NCBI GenBank assembly: GCA_029861845.1
Contig: JAOTYM010000035.1
Span: 1 to 37,817 of the forward strand
Length of the DNA: 37,817 nucleotides
From: Gammaproteobacteria bacterium
Lineage (GTDB): Bacteria; Pseudomonadota; Gammaproteobacteria; Acidiferrobacterales; SPGG2
Reading direction: 5' to 3'
Under the pieces are notes generated by a model. The model made no database searches. It was not told the DNA's origin and was given only the letters and a program-made list of their open reading frames with translations. Positions 17,625-25,498 of this stretch are shown in pieces. The position numbers and the translations under genes are program-made. Numbering within the stretch: the stretch's first letter is position 1; each line of letters starts with the position of its first letter.

Positions 17625-19493
17625 ATGCTCAGTATAAGTACTGATATTCAGGGCAAGGGATCGCCAACCGAACTGCTGCAGGAACGGGACGCATTAAATC
17701 GCGCCCTTCTGTCTGCCTCAGCCAGCCTGGCCGAGGCACAAGGCCCCGATGAGATACTACGATGTGCGTGTGACATCCTAGTCACGGCATCGCCACGAAT
17801 TCGACTGGCGTGGATGTACCTGGGCGAAACCGACGATGGCGCCGTTTGCCCTGGCTATGCTGTCGGCCCGGCCCGCGCCTGTGCCCAGCACCTTGGCTGG
17901 GGCGGCGGCCCGCGCCCCCAACAATGGCGGGAGTCCCGCCTATACGATAACGGGCATCCCGTTGTATCCAATATCCGAACCGATGCCCAACTTGGCCCGG
18001 GCCGCGAATGCGCGTTGGAGAACCAGCTCGAGACCTGCGTATGCCTGCTCTTTAGTCATGGCGATGCGCGACAACAAGGTTTGGTAATGCTTTATGCCGA
18101 CCAACCTGACTACTTTCAGCGCGTCGGGCTAGACCCCTTTCTCGCCTTCGCGCAGCTGGGGCGCGTAGCGTTTGAGCAGGCCACCAGTCGCAAGCAGCTA
18201 CAGGATATGGCGACGGTCGATGCGCTGACCGGGCTACTCAACCGGGGTGCCCTGCAAAGGGTCCTGGAAAGCGAGCATGCGCAGTCGCAGCGTAGTGGCC
18301 GCCCCTACACCCTGCTGCTCTTAGATGTCGATTGCTTCAAGATGGTGAATGATACCTACGGGCACAGTGTTGGTGACACCGCACTGGCGGCAGTAGCCAA
18401 TATCGCCGAACGATCACTGCGAGAAGGAGATTGGGTTGCTCGCTGGGGCGGGGATGAATTTTTGTGCCTGCTCACGGATGCTGATGATGAGAAAGGTGCG
18501 GTGATCGCTGAGCGGTTGCGTGCCCAGGTCGCCGAACGACCTGTCGCTTGCGACGGCCGCCATATTCGGATCAGCATCAGCGTGGGTCTTGCTCACTACC
18601 CGCAGGCCGGCGATAAGTTAGAAACTGTGCTCACCGCCGCCGACGCTGCTTTATATGGCGCCAAGCGCCGCGGTCGCAATCGGGTGGTCAGCAGCAGTCG
18701 CGAAGCGCGCGGTGTGTTCTCAATAGCGGGCCAATTGGAATCGGCCTTGCAGTCCGGGCGCTTACAACCGGCGTTTCAGCCTATCGTTGAGCTCGACAGT
18801 GGCCGCGTTGTTGGCGAAGAGGCACTAGCCCGTATTATCACCGAAGAGGGTAACTTGCTGGAGGCGGCTGGGTTTATCCAGGCCGCCAACCAACTGCGTC
18901 TTTCCCGTCGGATCGATAGCCAAGTAATGCGTGAAGTGGCGCAACGCTGGGTGCAGCAGTTTTCATCGGGTAAAACGATAGCTCGTTTCGTTAACGTCTC
19001 GGCAGATCTGTTACGGCATCCGGAGCTGGTATACGATGTTCTAAAGACAGTGATGGACAATGTCGGCAATGGTCATGACAGCAGCGACAATAAGCCGCTT
19101 GTTATCGAGATAGCCGAATGGGAGTTCTTGAATAACCCGCGTGAGCTACGTCAAATAGTGGCCCCGTTCCTAGACTACGGTATGCGATTGGCGATCGATG
19201 ATTTTGGTAGTGGCTACTCATCTTTACAGTACCTAACTGATCTACCGGTGAGCTATTTAAAAATCGATGGTGCTTTGGTGCGCCGGGCCTCTAAAGAATC
19301 AAGGGTGCGGGCAATCCTTAAGGGTATTCGTGATATTTCTAGTGATCTCGGTCTCACCACTATGGCTGAGTGGGTAGAGGATGAGCCAACCTCCGACCTG
19401 CTACGGGAAATCGGTATTCATTGGGCCCAGGGTTACTATTTTGGCCGCCCGCAGCTGCATGTGGGTAAGGACGAGATCCTAGGTATCCGCTGA
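17625..19493 (+). CDS. GAF-GGDEF-EAL cyclic di-GMP signalling protein, soluble
   Basis: 622-residue bifunctional c-di-GMP protein without membrane helices. A coiled N-terminus leads to a GAF-like sensor domain (about residues 35-190), a GGDEF domain (about 195-360) with DALTGLLNR, intact active site RWGGDEF and an RxxD inhibitory site (REGD) five residues ahead, and an EAL domain (about 370-615) with EEALAR, NVSADLL, EIAEWE (in place of the usual ExTE), IDDFGSGYSSL, YLKID and QGYYFGRP. Most catalytic residues of both domains are present, so synthesis and breakdown are both possible; Thr-to-Ala in the ExTE motif and AEWVE for AEGVE are mild departures. sixA follows after one base, so the two are co-translated. 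Confidence 0.93.
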   Translation: MLSISTDIQGKGSPTELLQERDALNRALLSASASLAEAQGPDEILRCACDILVTASPRIRLAWMYLGETDDGAVCPGYAVGPARACAQHLGWGGGPRPQQWRESRLYDNGHPVVSNIRTDAQLGPGRECALENQLETCVCLLFSHGDARQQGLVMLYADQPDYFQRVGLDPFLAFAQLGRVAFEQATSRKQLQDMATVDALTGLLNRGALQRVLESEHAQSQRSGRPYTLLLLDVDCFKMVNDTYGHSVGDTALAAVANIAERSLREGDWVARWGGDEFLCLLTDADDEKGAVIAERLRAQVAERPVACDGRHIRISISVGLAHYPQAGDKLETVLTAADAALYGAKRRGRNRVVSSSREARGVFSIAGQLESALQSGRLQPAFQPIVELDSGRVVGEEALARIITEEGNLLEAAGFIQAANQLRLSRRIDSQVMREVAQRWVQQFSSGKTIARFVNVSADLLRHPELVYDVLKTVMDNVGNGHDSSDNKPLVIEIAEWEFLNNPRELRQIVAPFLDYGMRLAIDDFGSGYSSLQYLTDLPVSYLKIDGALVRRASKESRVRAILKGIRDISSDLGLTTMAEWVEDEPTSDLLREIGIHWAQGYYFGRPQLHVGKDEILGIR

Positions 19494-19494
19494 C

Positions 19495-19956
19495 ATGAGG
19501 CTTTACCTCGTCCAGCACGGGGAAGCACTTTCCAAGGACGTCGATCCCGAGCGTGCGCTTAGTGACGGCGGCCGCGCCGCTGCCGAGCGCCTCGCCAGTT
19601 TTATTGCCCCTCGACGCCTCACCATCAGTCGCGTCCTGCAAAGTGGTAAGTTACGGGCACAACAAACGGCAACGATACTCGCCCGCACGCTTGCCCCCGA
19701 TATAACACCTGAACAGGCCAACGGTCTTAACCCGCTTGACGATCCTCAATCACTACTTCGCACCATCGCAAGTTGGCAGGAAGATGTTCTAATCGTCGGA
19801 CACTTGCCGTTTCTGGCCAAGCTAGTCGGACAGATGCTTACTGGAACTAATGATTCCCTCGTTACCTTCGAACCTGGGACCATGATGTGTCTTGAACGCG
19901 ATGAAGATCGATGGTCAGTTGTCTGGGTTGTGCCACCGACATTGTTAAAGTCATAG
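19495..19956 (+). CDS. sixA: Phosphohistidine phosphatase SixA
   Basis: 153-residue histidine-phosphatase-superfamily protein. The catalytic His sits in LYLVQHGEA; the usual RHG arginine is Gln, a variant I recall from part of the SixA family. DPERALSDGGRAAAERLASF, the SGKLRAQQTA segment and the second catalytic His in VLIVGHLPFLAKL follow in the family order. SixA removes phosphate from histidine of phosphotransfer proteins (ArcB in E. coli; later work points to PtsN-system NPr). The start is one base after the GGDEF-EAL stop, which ties the phosphatase to c-di-GMP control in this organism. It is convergent with the membrane-protein gene. Confidence 0.88.
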   Translation: MRLYLVQHGEALSKDVDPERALSDGGRAAAERLASFIAPRRLTISRVLQSGKLRAQQTATILARTLAPDITPEQANGLNPLDDPQSLLRTIASWQEDVLIVGHLPFLAKLVGQMLTGTNDSLVTFEPGTMMCLERDEDRWSVVWVVPPTLLKS

Positions 19957-19972
19957 CCGTAAACCCGCCTAC

Positions 19973-21064
19973 TCATTCTTGTTGCGGCCAGACCGTATGC
20001 AATAGGCTTGCCGCGGCCAGACACTCCCATCCAAACGGTAGATAACCGACATACCCCAGCAGTGGCATGTGAAAGATCTCGAAACGATGGACGAACGGGA
20101 TCGAGTACTCCCAGTGCGCCAGGCTTTGGTAGTTCCAGAGCTCCCAGAAAAATCCACAAGCGAGGGCGGCCAGCGCCGCCTGCCAAAGCCGGCGCCAATC
20201 ACCGGTAGCGACGGGGGCAAAGATAGTTTCGCGGCGGCAGATCACTTGTAGTGCAGTGATAATCACCAGCGGCGCGATCCACAAGAAGGAAAACACGAAC
20301 TCAGGCCAGACGCCTATGGCGGTTAGTCCAGCGCCGGCTATTAGCAACGATGCCCAAGCAAACCAGCGCGCGCCAATGATCCGTATCGGCCAGGCGTCGG
20401 CCAAGCCCCGATTCAGGCGGGGAAAAGACGCCAACCAATCGCAGGTACTCAGCACCGCCGGTAAGACAGTGGCAAACGGAAGGGTCGCATAGAGCAAGTA
20501 CTGCCAAGGGCTAAAGTCGCTGATGCCCACGTAGTGCCAGTTCTGCACAAAACGATTCAGGTATTCAAAGAACCACCAAAAACCAGCGCTGAGTGGGAAT
20601 AGTGTCAAGAAATAGCCGGGGCGATCACGCAATAAGCAGTGGCCGGTACGAGCGTGATTGAGTGCATTGATGACTAGGATATAACCTACCCATAATGGGC
20701 TAAACGTGAACGCCTGCCACGCCGTGAACCAAGAAAAGCGATTCCAAGCCAGCACCCAGGCGACGACTACGATGGTTGCACCGAGCCAACCCCACCACGG
20801 AAATGGTGTAGTCGCTGTCACGATTTCTCTTGCCTTGCTTGCCGGTCGAATTGCTCGATAGACGAAAGGCAATAGCACAGTCATGACCAAGACCGCGAGC
20901 AGGCAGAATACCCACCATGAAAACGGCAGATGATCGACGGACACGGTGGTTGGTGGAAACCGCAGATAAGGCGCCAGCGGCCTTCCCGTGATAGCGACAC
21001 CAACCAATGGCAGGCCGACTAACATCAGGCCGAGAGGGAGCAGAATCGCGAGCGCCTTAGTCAT
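19973..21064 (-). CDS. Polytopic membrane protein of unknown function
   Basis: 363 residues with roughly nine to ten hydrophobic segments, rich in Trp and aromatic residues near the segment ends. No family was recognised. Conserved-looking stretches are FPWWGWLGATIVVVAWVLAW, SAGFWWFFEYLNRFVQNWHY and, near the C-terminus, FFWELWNYQSLAHWEYSIPF with several charged residues inside the membrane region, which suggests a buried functional site. The ATG at 21064 is chosen because a strong purine-rich ribosome site lies upstream and the ATG overlaps the stop of a six-codon leader (separate entry); an in-frame ATG at 21106 would lie upstream of that ribosome site and is less likely. Stand-alone gene. 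Confidence 0.75.
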   Translation of the reverse strand: MTKALAILLPLGLMLVGLPLVGVAITGRPLAPYLRFPPTTVSVDHLPFSWWVFCLLAVLVMTVLLPFVYRAIRPASKAREIVTATTPFPWWGWLGATIVVVAWVLAWNRFSWFTAWQAFTFSPLWVGYILVINALNHARTGHCLLRDRPGYFLTLFPLSAGFWWFFEYLNRFVQNWHYVGISDFSPWQYLLYATLPFATVLPAVLSTCDWLASFPRLNRGLADAWPIRIIGARWFAWASLLIAGAGLTAIGVWPEFVFSFLWIAPLVIITALQVICRRETIFAPVATGDWRRLWQAALAALACGFFWELWNYQSLAHWEYSIPFVHRFEIFHMPLLGYVGYLPFGWECLAAASLLHTVWPQQE

Positions 21065-21081
21065 GGCATAAGCAATGGCAT
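21061..21081 (-). CDS. Possible six-codon leader (MPLLMP) coupled to the membrane-protein start
   Basis: On the minus strand GGGGAGGAGGAG is followed, three bases later, by ATG and five codons, then TGA. The TGA overlaps the ATG of the membrane-protein gene (ATGA). The ribosome site is ideally placed for this mini-frame and too far (about 18 bases) for the main ATG, so re-initiation at the overlap is the simplest reading. Not supported by conservation data. Confidence 0.35.
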   Translation of the reverse strand: MPLLMP

Positions 21082-21159
21082 GGACTCCTCCTCCCCTTAA
21101 CCGCATCTAGGTGCCAGACTGGAGCGGTTAGTAACCAGTCAAGAGAGAGCGCGTCCACG

Positions 21160-21330
21160 ATGAAGATTATCCGTGTTGGCATTGATTTGGCAAAGAACCT
21201 CTTTCAGGTACATGCTGTGGATCGACACGGCCAGGTTGTGTGGAAGCGGCGATTCACGCGGGATAAGTGGCTTAAGGCATAGTTGGGTAGCGTTGAACCT
21301 GGCTGCGAGATTGGCATCGAAGTTCAGTTC
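21160..21330 (+). pseudogene. IS110-family transposase N-terminal relic
   Basis: The frame starting MKIIRVGIDLAKNLFQVHAV is the typical first strand of IS110 DEDD transposases, with the first catalytic Asp in GIDLAK. After 40 codons an in-frame TAG (21280-21282) interrupts it; reading through gives LGSVEPGCEIGIE, which continues the family (GCxIGxE with the next acidic residue). Homology fades at about 21330, 20 bases from the stop of the fructosamine kinase gene. The element is therefore both mutated and truncated; no second half is seen in the window. Confidence 0.85.
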
Positions 21331-21349
21331 TATCTGAACCAGCACCGGG

Positions 21350-22234
21350 TTATTCGACTTCAGCCAATAGCATGTCGATCATTCGTTCGGCCTGCGACAG
21401 ATAACCGCCGCCGAACAGGTTCAAGTGATTTATCACATGGTAGAGATTGTACAAGGTCTTGCGAACTGCATAGCCCGCCTCTAGCGGATAGGCCTCCCGG
21501 TAGGCGTCATAGAAACGCGATGGGAAGCCACCAAACAGCTCGGTCATCGCTAAGTCTGTTTCACGATCGCCATAGTAGACGGCGGGATCGAATATGACCG
21601 GGTATCCATGCTCATCGAAGGTATAGTTGCCTGACCACAGGTCGCCGTGTAATAGCGAGGCTACCGGCGTACGCGCTCGAAAGAACGCCCCAAGATTAGC
21701 AACCAAGCGCTCGCCTCGACGTTGTAGTTTGCCGCCATGGCTGTTTTGTTTGGCAAGTTCCAATTGGAAACCAAGGCGATGCCGTCGCCAGAAGTCAACC
21801 CAATCGGTTGATGGCGTATTTACCTGCAGGGTAGCGCCGATGGTATTGTCGCGATGCCATCCATAGTGTTGGCTGAGGCACCGATGTAATTGCGCCAATT
21901 CCTGCCCCAGCTGCGCCATGCTTTCTGGTTGCGGGTGTGCCTGTTCGACATGCTCCAGCACGAGATAGGCCTGATCGCCCGACGTTCCCCAGCAGATGGG
22001 TGTGGGTACGCGGATTACCTGGGCCTGGGCAATCTCATTCAAGCCAGCCGCCTCGGCTGTGAACATGTCGAGCTTCGCGACGTCATTGAGTTTAACGAAA
22101 TACCGGCGATCGCCCCCTTGGATCACGGCGGCGGCATTGATACAGCCGCCACCGACCGCGTGCTGCCCGTCGACGACAAACGGTCTGCCGGTGGTTGCGG
22201 CGATGTGTTTTGCGACGTCAGGCCAGATCGACAT
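21350..22234 (-). CDS. Fructosamine kinase family protein
   Basis: 294-residue kinase of the fructosamine-3-kinase/YniA family, which phosphorylates sugar adducts on proteins (ribulosamines or fructosamines) to start deglycation. Seen: GGGCINAAAVIQGGDRRYFV with the ATP-binding lysine in FVKLN, the catalytic loop LLHGDLWSGN, and FDPAVYYGDRETDLAMTELF containing the metal-binding Asp. Length and order match bacterial members. No strong ribosome site is visible before the ATG. The gene next to it on the right is divergent and 493 bases away; on the left an IS110 relic abuts its 3' end. Confidence 0.92.
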   Translation of the reverse strand: MSIWPDVAKHIAATTGRPFVVDGQHAVGGGCINAAAVIQGGDRRYFVKLNDVAKLDMFTAEAAGLNEIAQAQVIRVPTPICWGTSGDQAYLVLEHVEQAHPQPESMAQLGQELAQLHRCLSQHYGWHRDNTIGATLQVNTPSTDWVDFWRRHRLGFQLELAKQNSHGGKLQRRGERLVANLGAFFRARTPVASLLHGDLWSGNYTFDEHGYPVIFDPAVYYGDRETDLAMTELFGGFPSRFYDAYREAYPLEAGYAVRKTLYNLYHVINHLNLFGGGYLSQAERMIDMLLAEVE

Positions 22235-22727
22235 GTTGGCTACCCATGTGTATTTTGACGTAACTCGGAAATGGCTGCCGCCTGAGGGCCAATTCTACTG
22301 ATTCGGCCACGGCTTGGCAGGCCCGTGGAGGCTGGCCTACGGGGATTTTGTCTACGTTCGGTAACCGCGGGACGCCCGCGGCATGGATCGGGACCCAGGA
22401 AGATGCTAAAAAAGCCCTTGCCCGGCCCTTTCTCGGCTCGCAAAGCAAAAAAAGCGCGGTTTTTGCGTTGTATCCGCAGCTCCCTAAAACGGCACCGTCC
22501 TGGTGTCACTTTTGCTCCAATTTATTAAACACCCGGGGTCTGATAAAGGCGCGATAGATCCTGCTACCGCTAACGACCACGGCCCCCGCCCTTGCCAATA
22601 GAAATCTGCCAGTTTTATCGAGGTTTCCGATCGTTTGATCTAACTAGATTCTAACGACACCAGTGTGGCCTGGTGTTTGCATTGGAGCGGGCAAGCATCG
22701 CCAGATGGCGGGCGCGTATTGCGAGAA
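22235..22727. other. Divergent intergenic region with a dyad at 22657-22676
   Basis: No coding frame here resembles a protein. A perfect seven-pair inverted repeat ACACCAG-N6-CTGGTGT lies at 22657-22676, about 50 bases before the preferred start of the GGDEF-EAL gene; it could be an operator or a 5'-leader hairpin. Poly-A/T runs around 22408-22465 do not form a clear terminator. Confidence 0.5.
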
Positions 22728-25103
22728 ATGGCTAAATTCATCACATTCTGGAGTTACTCGGCCACACGGCGGCGTTTGTCGCTGCGTACCAGCTTGATTA
22801 TCACCATTGTCGCAATGGGGGTACTCGGCCTGATGCTGGCGCTCCTCAGCGGTGCCATCTATCGCAAGCAAGCGATTGAGCAGCACCGCACCGCAGTTGT
22901 GCAAATGATCGAACAGGAAGTCGATACGTTGCTGCATGAATTGAATCGGCGATCGCAGCTGCTGGTCCAGCCTTTGCAAAACAGTTCCCGTTTCCGGGGT
23001 TTTGTTCGCCAGGGCAGCCGTGCTGCTGTTGAGCAACAGCTTAAGAATCACATACGTGCACATGCTGACGAAATCAAAATGGCTGGGTGGATTAGAATCT
23101 TCGCCTATGATGAAAAATTCGATCTCATCGGCGAATCCTCTACCAGTGTAATCAGTCCTGGCCTTGATCATCAGACCTGTAGCAACCTGTTTCCGCTGGT
23201 TACCGACGTCAAGGAACTGGGTCATAGGCATGGTGCGTCGGGGTTCTGCGCTTCGCGCCAACGTCCTTATTACGCGATAACCGTACCGCTGAATCCGGAT
23301 GCGACCACCGGCTACTTGCAGGTTGTGGTCGATCCCATTAGTCAACTTATGGCCATAGGGAAAGTTCTTGGCATGCCGCTACGCCTCGGGTTTAGCGGGA
23401 CGAAACTTTACGAATCCAACACGTGGTCGCAGTCGGCCACGACTGATCAAATCCTAACCGTCGACTATGTGCGGCAGATCTACGGTTCTGACCAAACCGT
23501 TACGATTGCTGCTAACAAAGACATCACGCCATTTCAGAAAAAGCTCACCAAGACCCGCCATGTAGTCATGGTAGCTGCGGTGGCGATTACCCTGATCGCG
23601 GTAATTGTCGCGTTAATGATTCTGCAACGTACCGCGCTTAATCCATTACAGGCCCTGACTGATCAACTACGTAAAGTTAGACAGGACAAGGTTCATCTAG
23701 GTCAACGTGTCCAGATCATGGGCAATGCGGAAGTCAGCGAACTCGCAGCTGGATTCAACGAAATGACTATCCGCCTAAGGGAACTATATGAGAGTTTGGA
23801 ACACATGGCTTTCACCGATCCATTGACAAAGTTGCCCAACCGCGTGCTTTTTCATGATCGTTTGCATCAAGCCATCCTGAATGCCAGGCGCGAGGGCAGA
23901 TCGTTCGCGCTCCTAATTATGGATCTTGATCGATTCAAAGAAATCAACGACACCCTGGGCCATCATGTTGGTGATTTGATCCTTGAGCAAGTAGGGGAGC
24001 GTCTACGCGATAAGTTGCGAGCGAGCGATACTATCGCGCGCATGGGTGGCGATGAATTTGCCGTCCTGCTCGGCGGGGTGGATAATCGGCAGGCCGAAAT
24101 GGCGGCACGCATGCTCATAAAGGCACTCAGGCCGCCCTTCATGGTTGAAGAACAGCGTTTTGAAATCGGTGCAAGCATTGGCATTGCGCTATACCCGGAC
24201 CATGGCGAGGAAGCGAGTGTACTTACACAACGCGCCGATATCGCAATGTATGCGGCCAAGAACACCAATAGCGAGTTTGTGTTCTACACATCTGCGCTGG
24301 ACCAACACATGCCGAAACGCCTGGCATTGATGGGAGAACTACGCCAGGCCGTGGACTATGAGGAATTCGTGGTTTACTACCAACCGAAGGTAAACCTGCA
24401 AACGGGTGATGTTGCTGGGGTGGAGGCGCTAGTGCGCTGGCAGCATCCGACCAAAGACATACTTCTGCCCAACACCTTTATACCGTTGATGGAGCAAAGT
24501 GGACTGATAAGGAGTTTGACGCCAATAGTTCTGAGTGCCGCCCTAAGGGACTGCCGCGACTGGCACAAGGCAGGGCTGGACATTCCAGTCTCCGTTAACT
24601 TTTCGTTGCGCGATCTCCAGGACCCATTTTTGGGCGACAATCTATCGGACCTTGTGAGTGAGCAAGGAATCCAACCCGAGTGGCTTGAGCTTGAAGTGAC
24701 GGAAAGTACGGTGATGGCCGACCCTGCGCGCGCGATGGATATTCTGAGTGATATAGCTAGCAAGGGTATACAAATAGCGATCGATGATTTCGGTACTGGC
24801 TATTCTTCGCTTGGTTATCTCAAGAAACTGCCAATCAGTGCCGTGCAGATCGACCGCTCCTTCGTGATCGGTATGACTGAAGATGAGCATAACGCCACCA
24901 TCGTCCGCTCAAGCATCGATCTTGCCCACAATATGGGTCTCAAGGTTGTGGCCGAGGGTGTTGAGAACGCCGACGTCATGGCCAATCTGAAGAACTTGGG
25001 CTGTGACGCCGCCCAAGGCATGTTTATCAGTCGTCCAATGCCCCCGGATGAACTGCTGCGCTGGCTAAAGAGCTCTGCTTGGAGTAGGAAACTGCCGAAC
25101 TAA
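22728..25103 (+). CDS. Membrane-bound HAMP-GGDEF-EAL cyclic di-GMP protein
   Basis: 791 residues. Helix one (about 22-45), a periplasmic sensor of about 220 residues, helix two (about 280-300), a HAMP domain, then GGDEF (FTDPLTKLPNR, active site RMGGDEF, inhibitory-site RASD five residues ahead) and EAL (VEALVRW, SVNFSLRDL, LEVTES, IDDFGTGYSSLGYL, VVAEGVE, QGMFISRPM). All residues usually needed for both cyclase and phosphodiesterase activity are present. The ATG at 22728 gives the natural short cytoplasmic start; an in-frame ATG at 22665 lies inside a hairpin and adds 21 unconserved residues. It is a single-gene unit upstream of priA. Confidence 0.92.
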   Translation: MAKFITFWSYSATRRRLSLRTSLIITIVAMGVLGLMLALLSGAIYRKQAIEQHRTAVVQMIEQEVDTLLHELNRRSQLLVQPLQNSSRFRGFVRQGSRAAVEQQLKNHIRAHADEIKMAGWIRIFAYDEKFDLIGESSTSVISPGLDHQTCSNLFPLVTDVKELGHRHGASGFCASRQRPYYAITVPLNPDATTGYLQVVVDPISQLMAIGKVLGMPLRLGFSGTKLYESNTWSQSATTDQILTVDYVRQIYGSDQTVTIAANKDITPFQKKLTKTRHVVMVAAVAITLIAVIVALMILQRTALNPLQALTDQLRKVRQDKVHLGQRVQIMGNAEVSELAAGFNEMTIRLRELYESLEHMAFTDPLTKLPNRVLFHDRLHQAILNARREGRSFALLIMDLDRFKEINDTLGHHVGDLILEQVGERLRDKLRASDTIARMGGDEFAVLLGGVDNRQAEMAARMLIKALRPPFMVEEQRFEIGASIGIALYPDHGEEASVLTQRADIAMYAAKNTNSEFVFYTSALDQHMPKRLALMGELRQAVDYEEFVVYYQPKVNLQTGDVAGVEALVRWQHPTKDILLPNTFIPLMEQSGLIRSLTPIVLSAALRDCRDWHKAGLDIPVSVNFSLRDLQDPFLGDNLSDLVSEQGIQPEWLELEVTESTVMADPARAMDILSDIASKGIQIAIDDFGTGYSSLGYLKKLPISAVQIDRSFVIGMTEDEHNATIVRSSIDLAHNMGLKVVAEGVENADVMANLKNLGCDAAQGMFISRPMPPDELLRWLKSSAWSRKLPN

Positions 25104-25376
25104 AATCGTCACTCTGGTGTGGCCGAAAAGATCTTTCTAACCCCTTGTCGCCATCGAACCGCCGTTCGTCAGTCTGGGTCTCAATCTCGTCGGTCACATA
25201 TACACAAGCCCGCGACAATGTGGTATGCGCCGTTCTTGCCAATGTCGACGACTCGCGTGGTTGCGCTGATCGGCCCGTAAGGCATTGAATTTAAAACATA
25301 TCGTTAGGTAGATTATTTTTTTAGCAAAATGCGGCGGGCGCTCGTAAAGTGCCCATTTCACGCAGGCGCCAGGTAC

Positions 25377-25422
25377 TTATCAACACTGTTATCCACAGGT
25401 TCATAACAAATCCTGTTAATAA
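25377..25422. promoter_or_regulatory. Cluster of DnaA-box-like sites upstream of priA
   Basis: TTATCCACA at 25389-25397 is an exact match to the DnaA box consensus (TTATNCACA). TTATCAACA (25377-25385, same strand) and TGTTAATAA (25414-25422, opposite strand) each differ by one base. An AT-rich stretch with a T7 run lies at 25285-25325. The cluster sits 77-122 bases before the priA start. DnaA control of priA is inference; a cryptic origin is less likely because the usual neighbours (dnaA, dnaN, gidA) are absent. Confidence 0.5.
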
Positions 25423-25498
25423 AGTCCGTTCTCTTTTTGTGACAACTAGTTAGCAATACCGCCCGGCAGGCACTGGCGGCTGTGATACATTCGCCGGC

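Noticed and set aside
22240..22557. Several short open frames on both strands between the fructosamine kinase and GGDEF-EAL genes
   Set aside because: Arg/Pro-rich translations without family resemblance; typical of GC-rich non-coding DNA.
25285..25422. Chromosomal origin of replication
   Set aside because: DnaA boxes are few and the usual oriC neighbours are absent; a regulatory role for priA is more economical.
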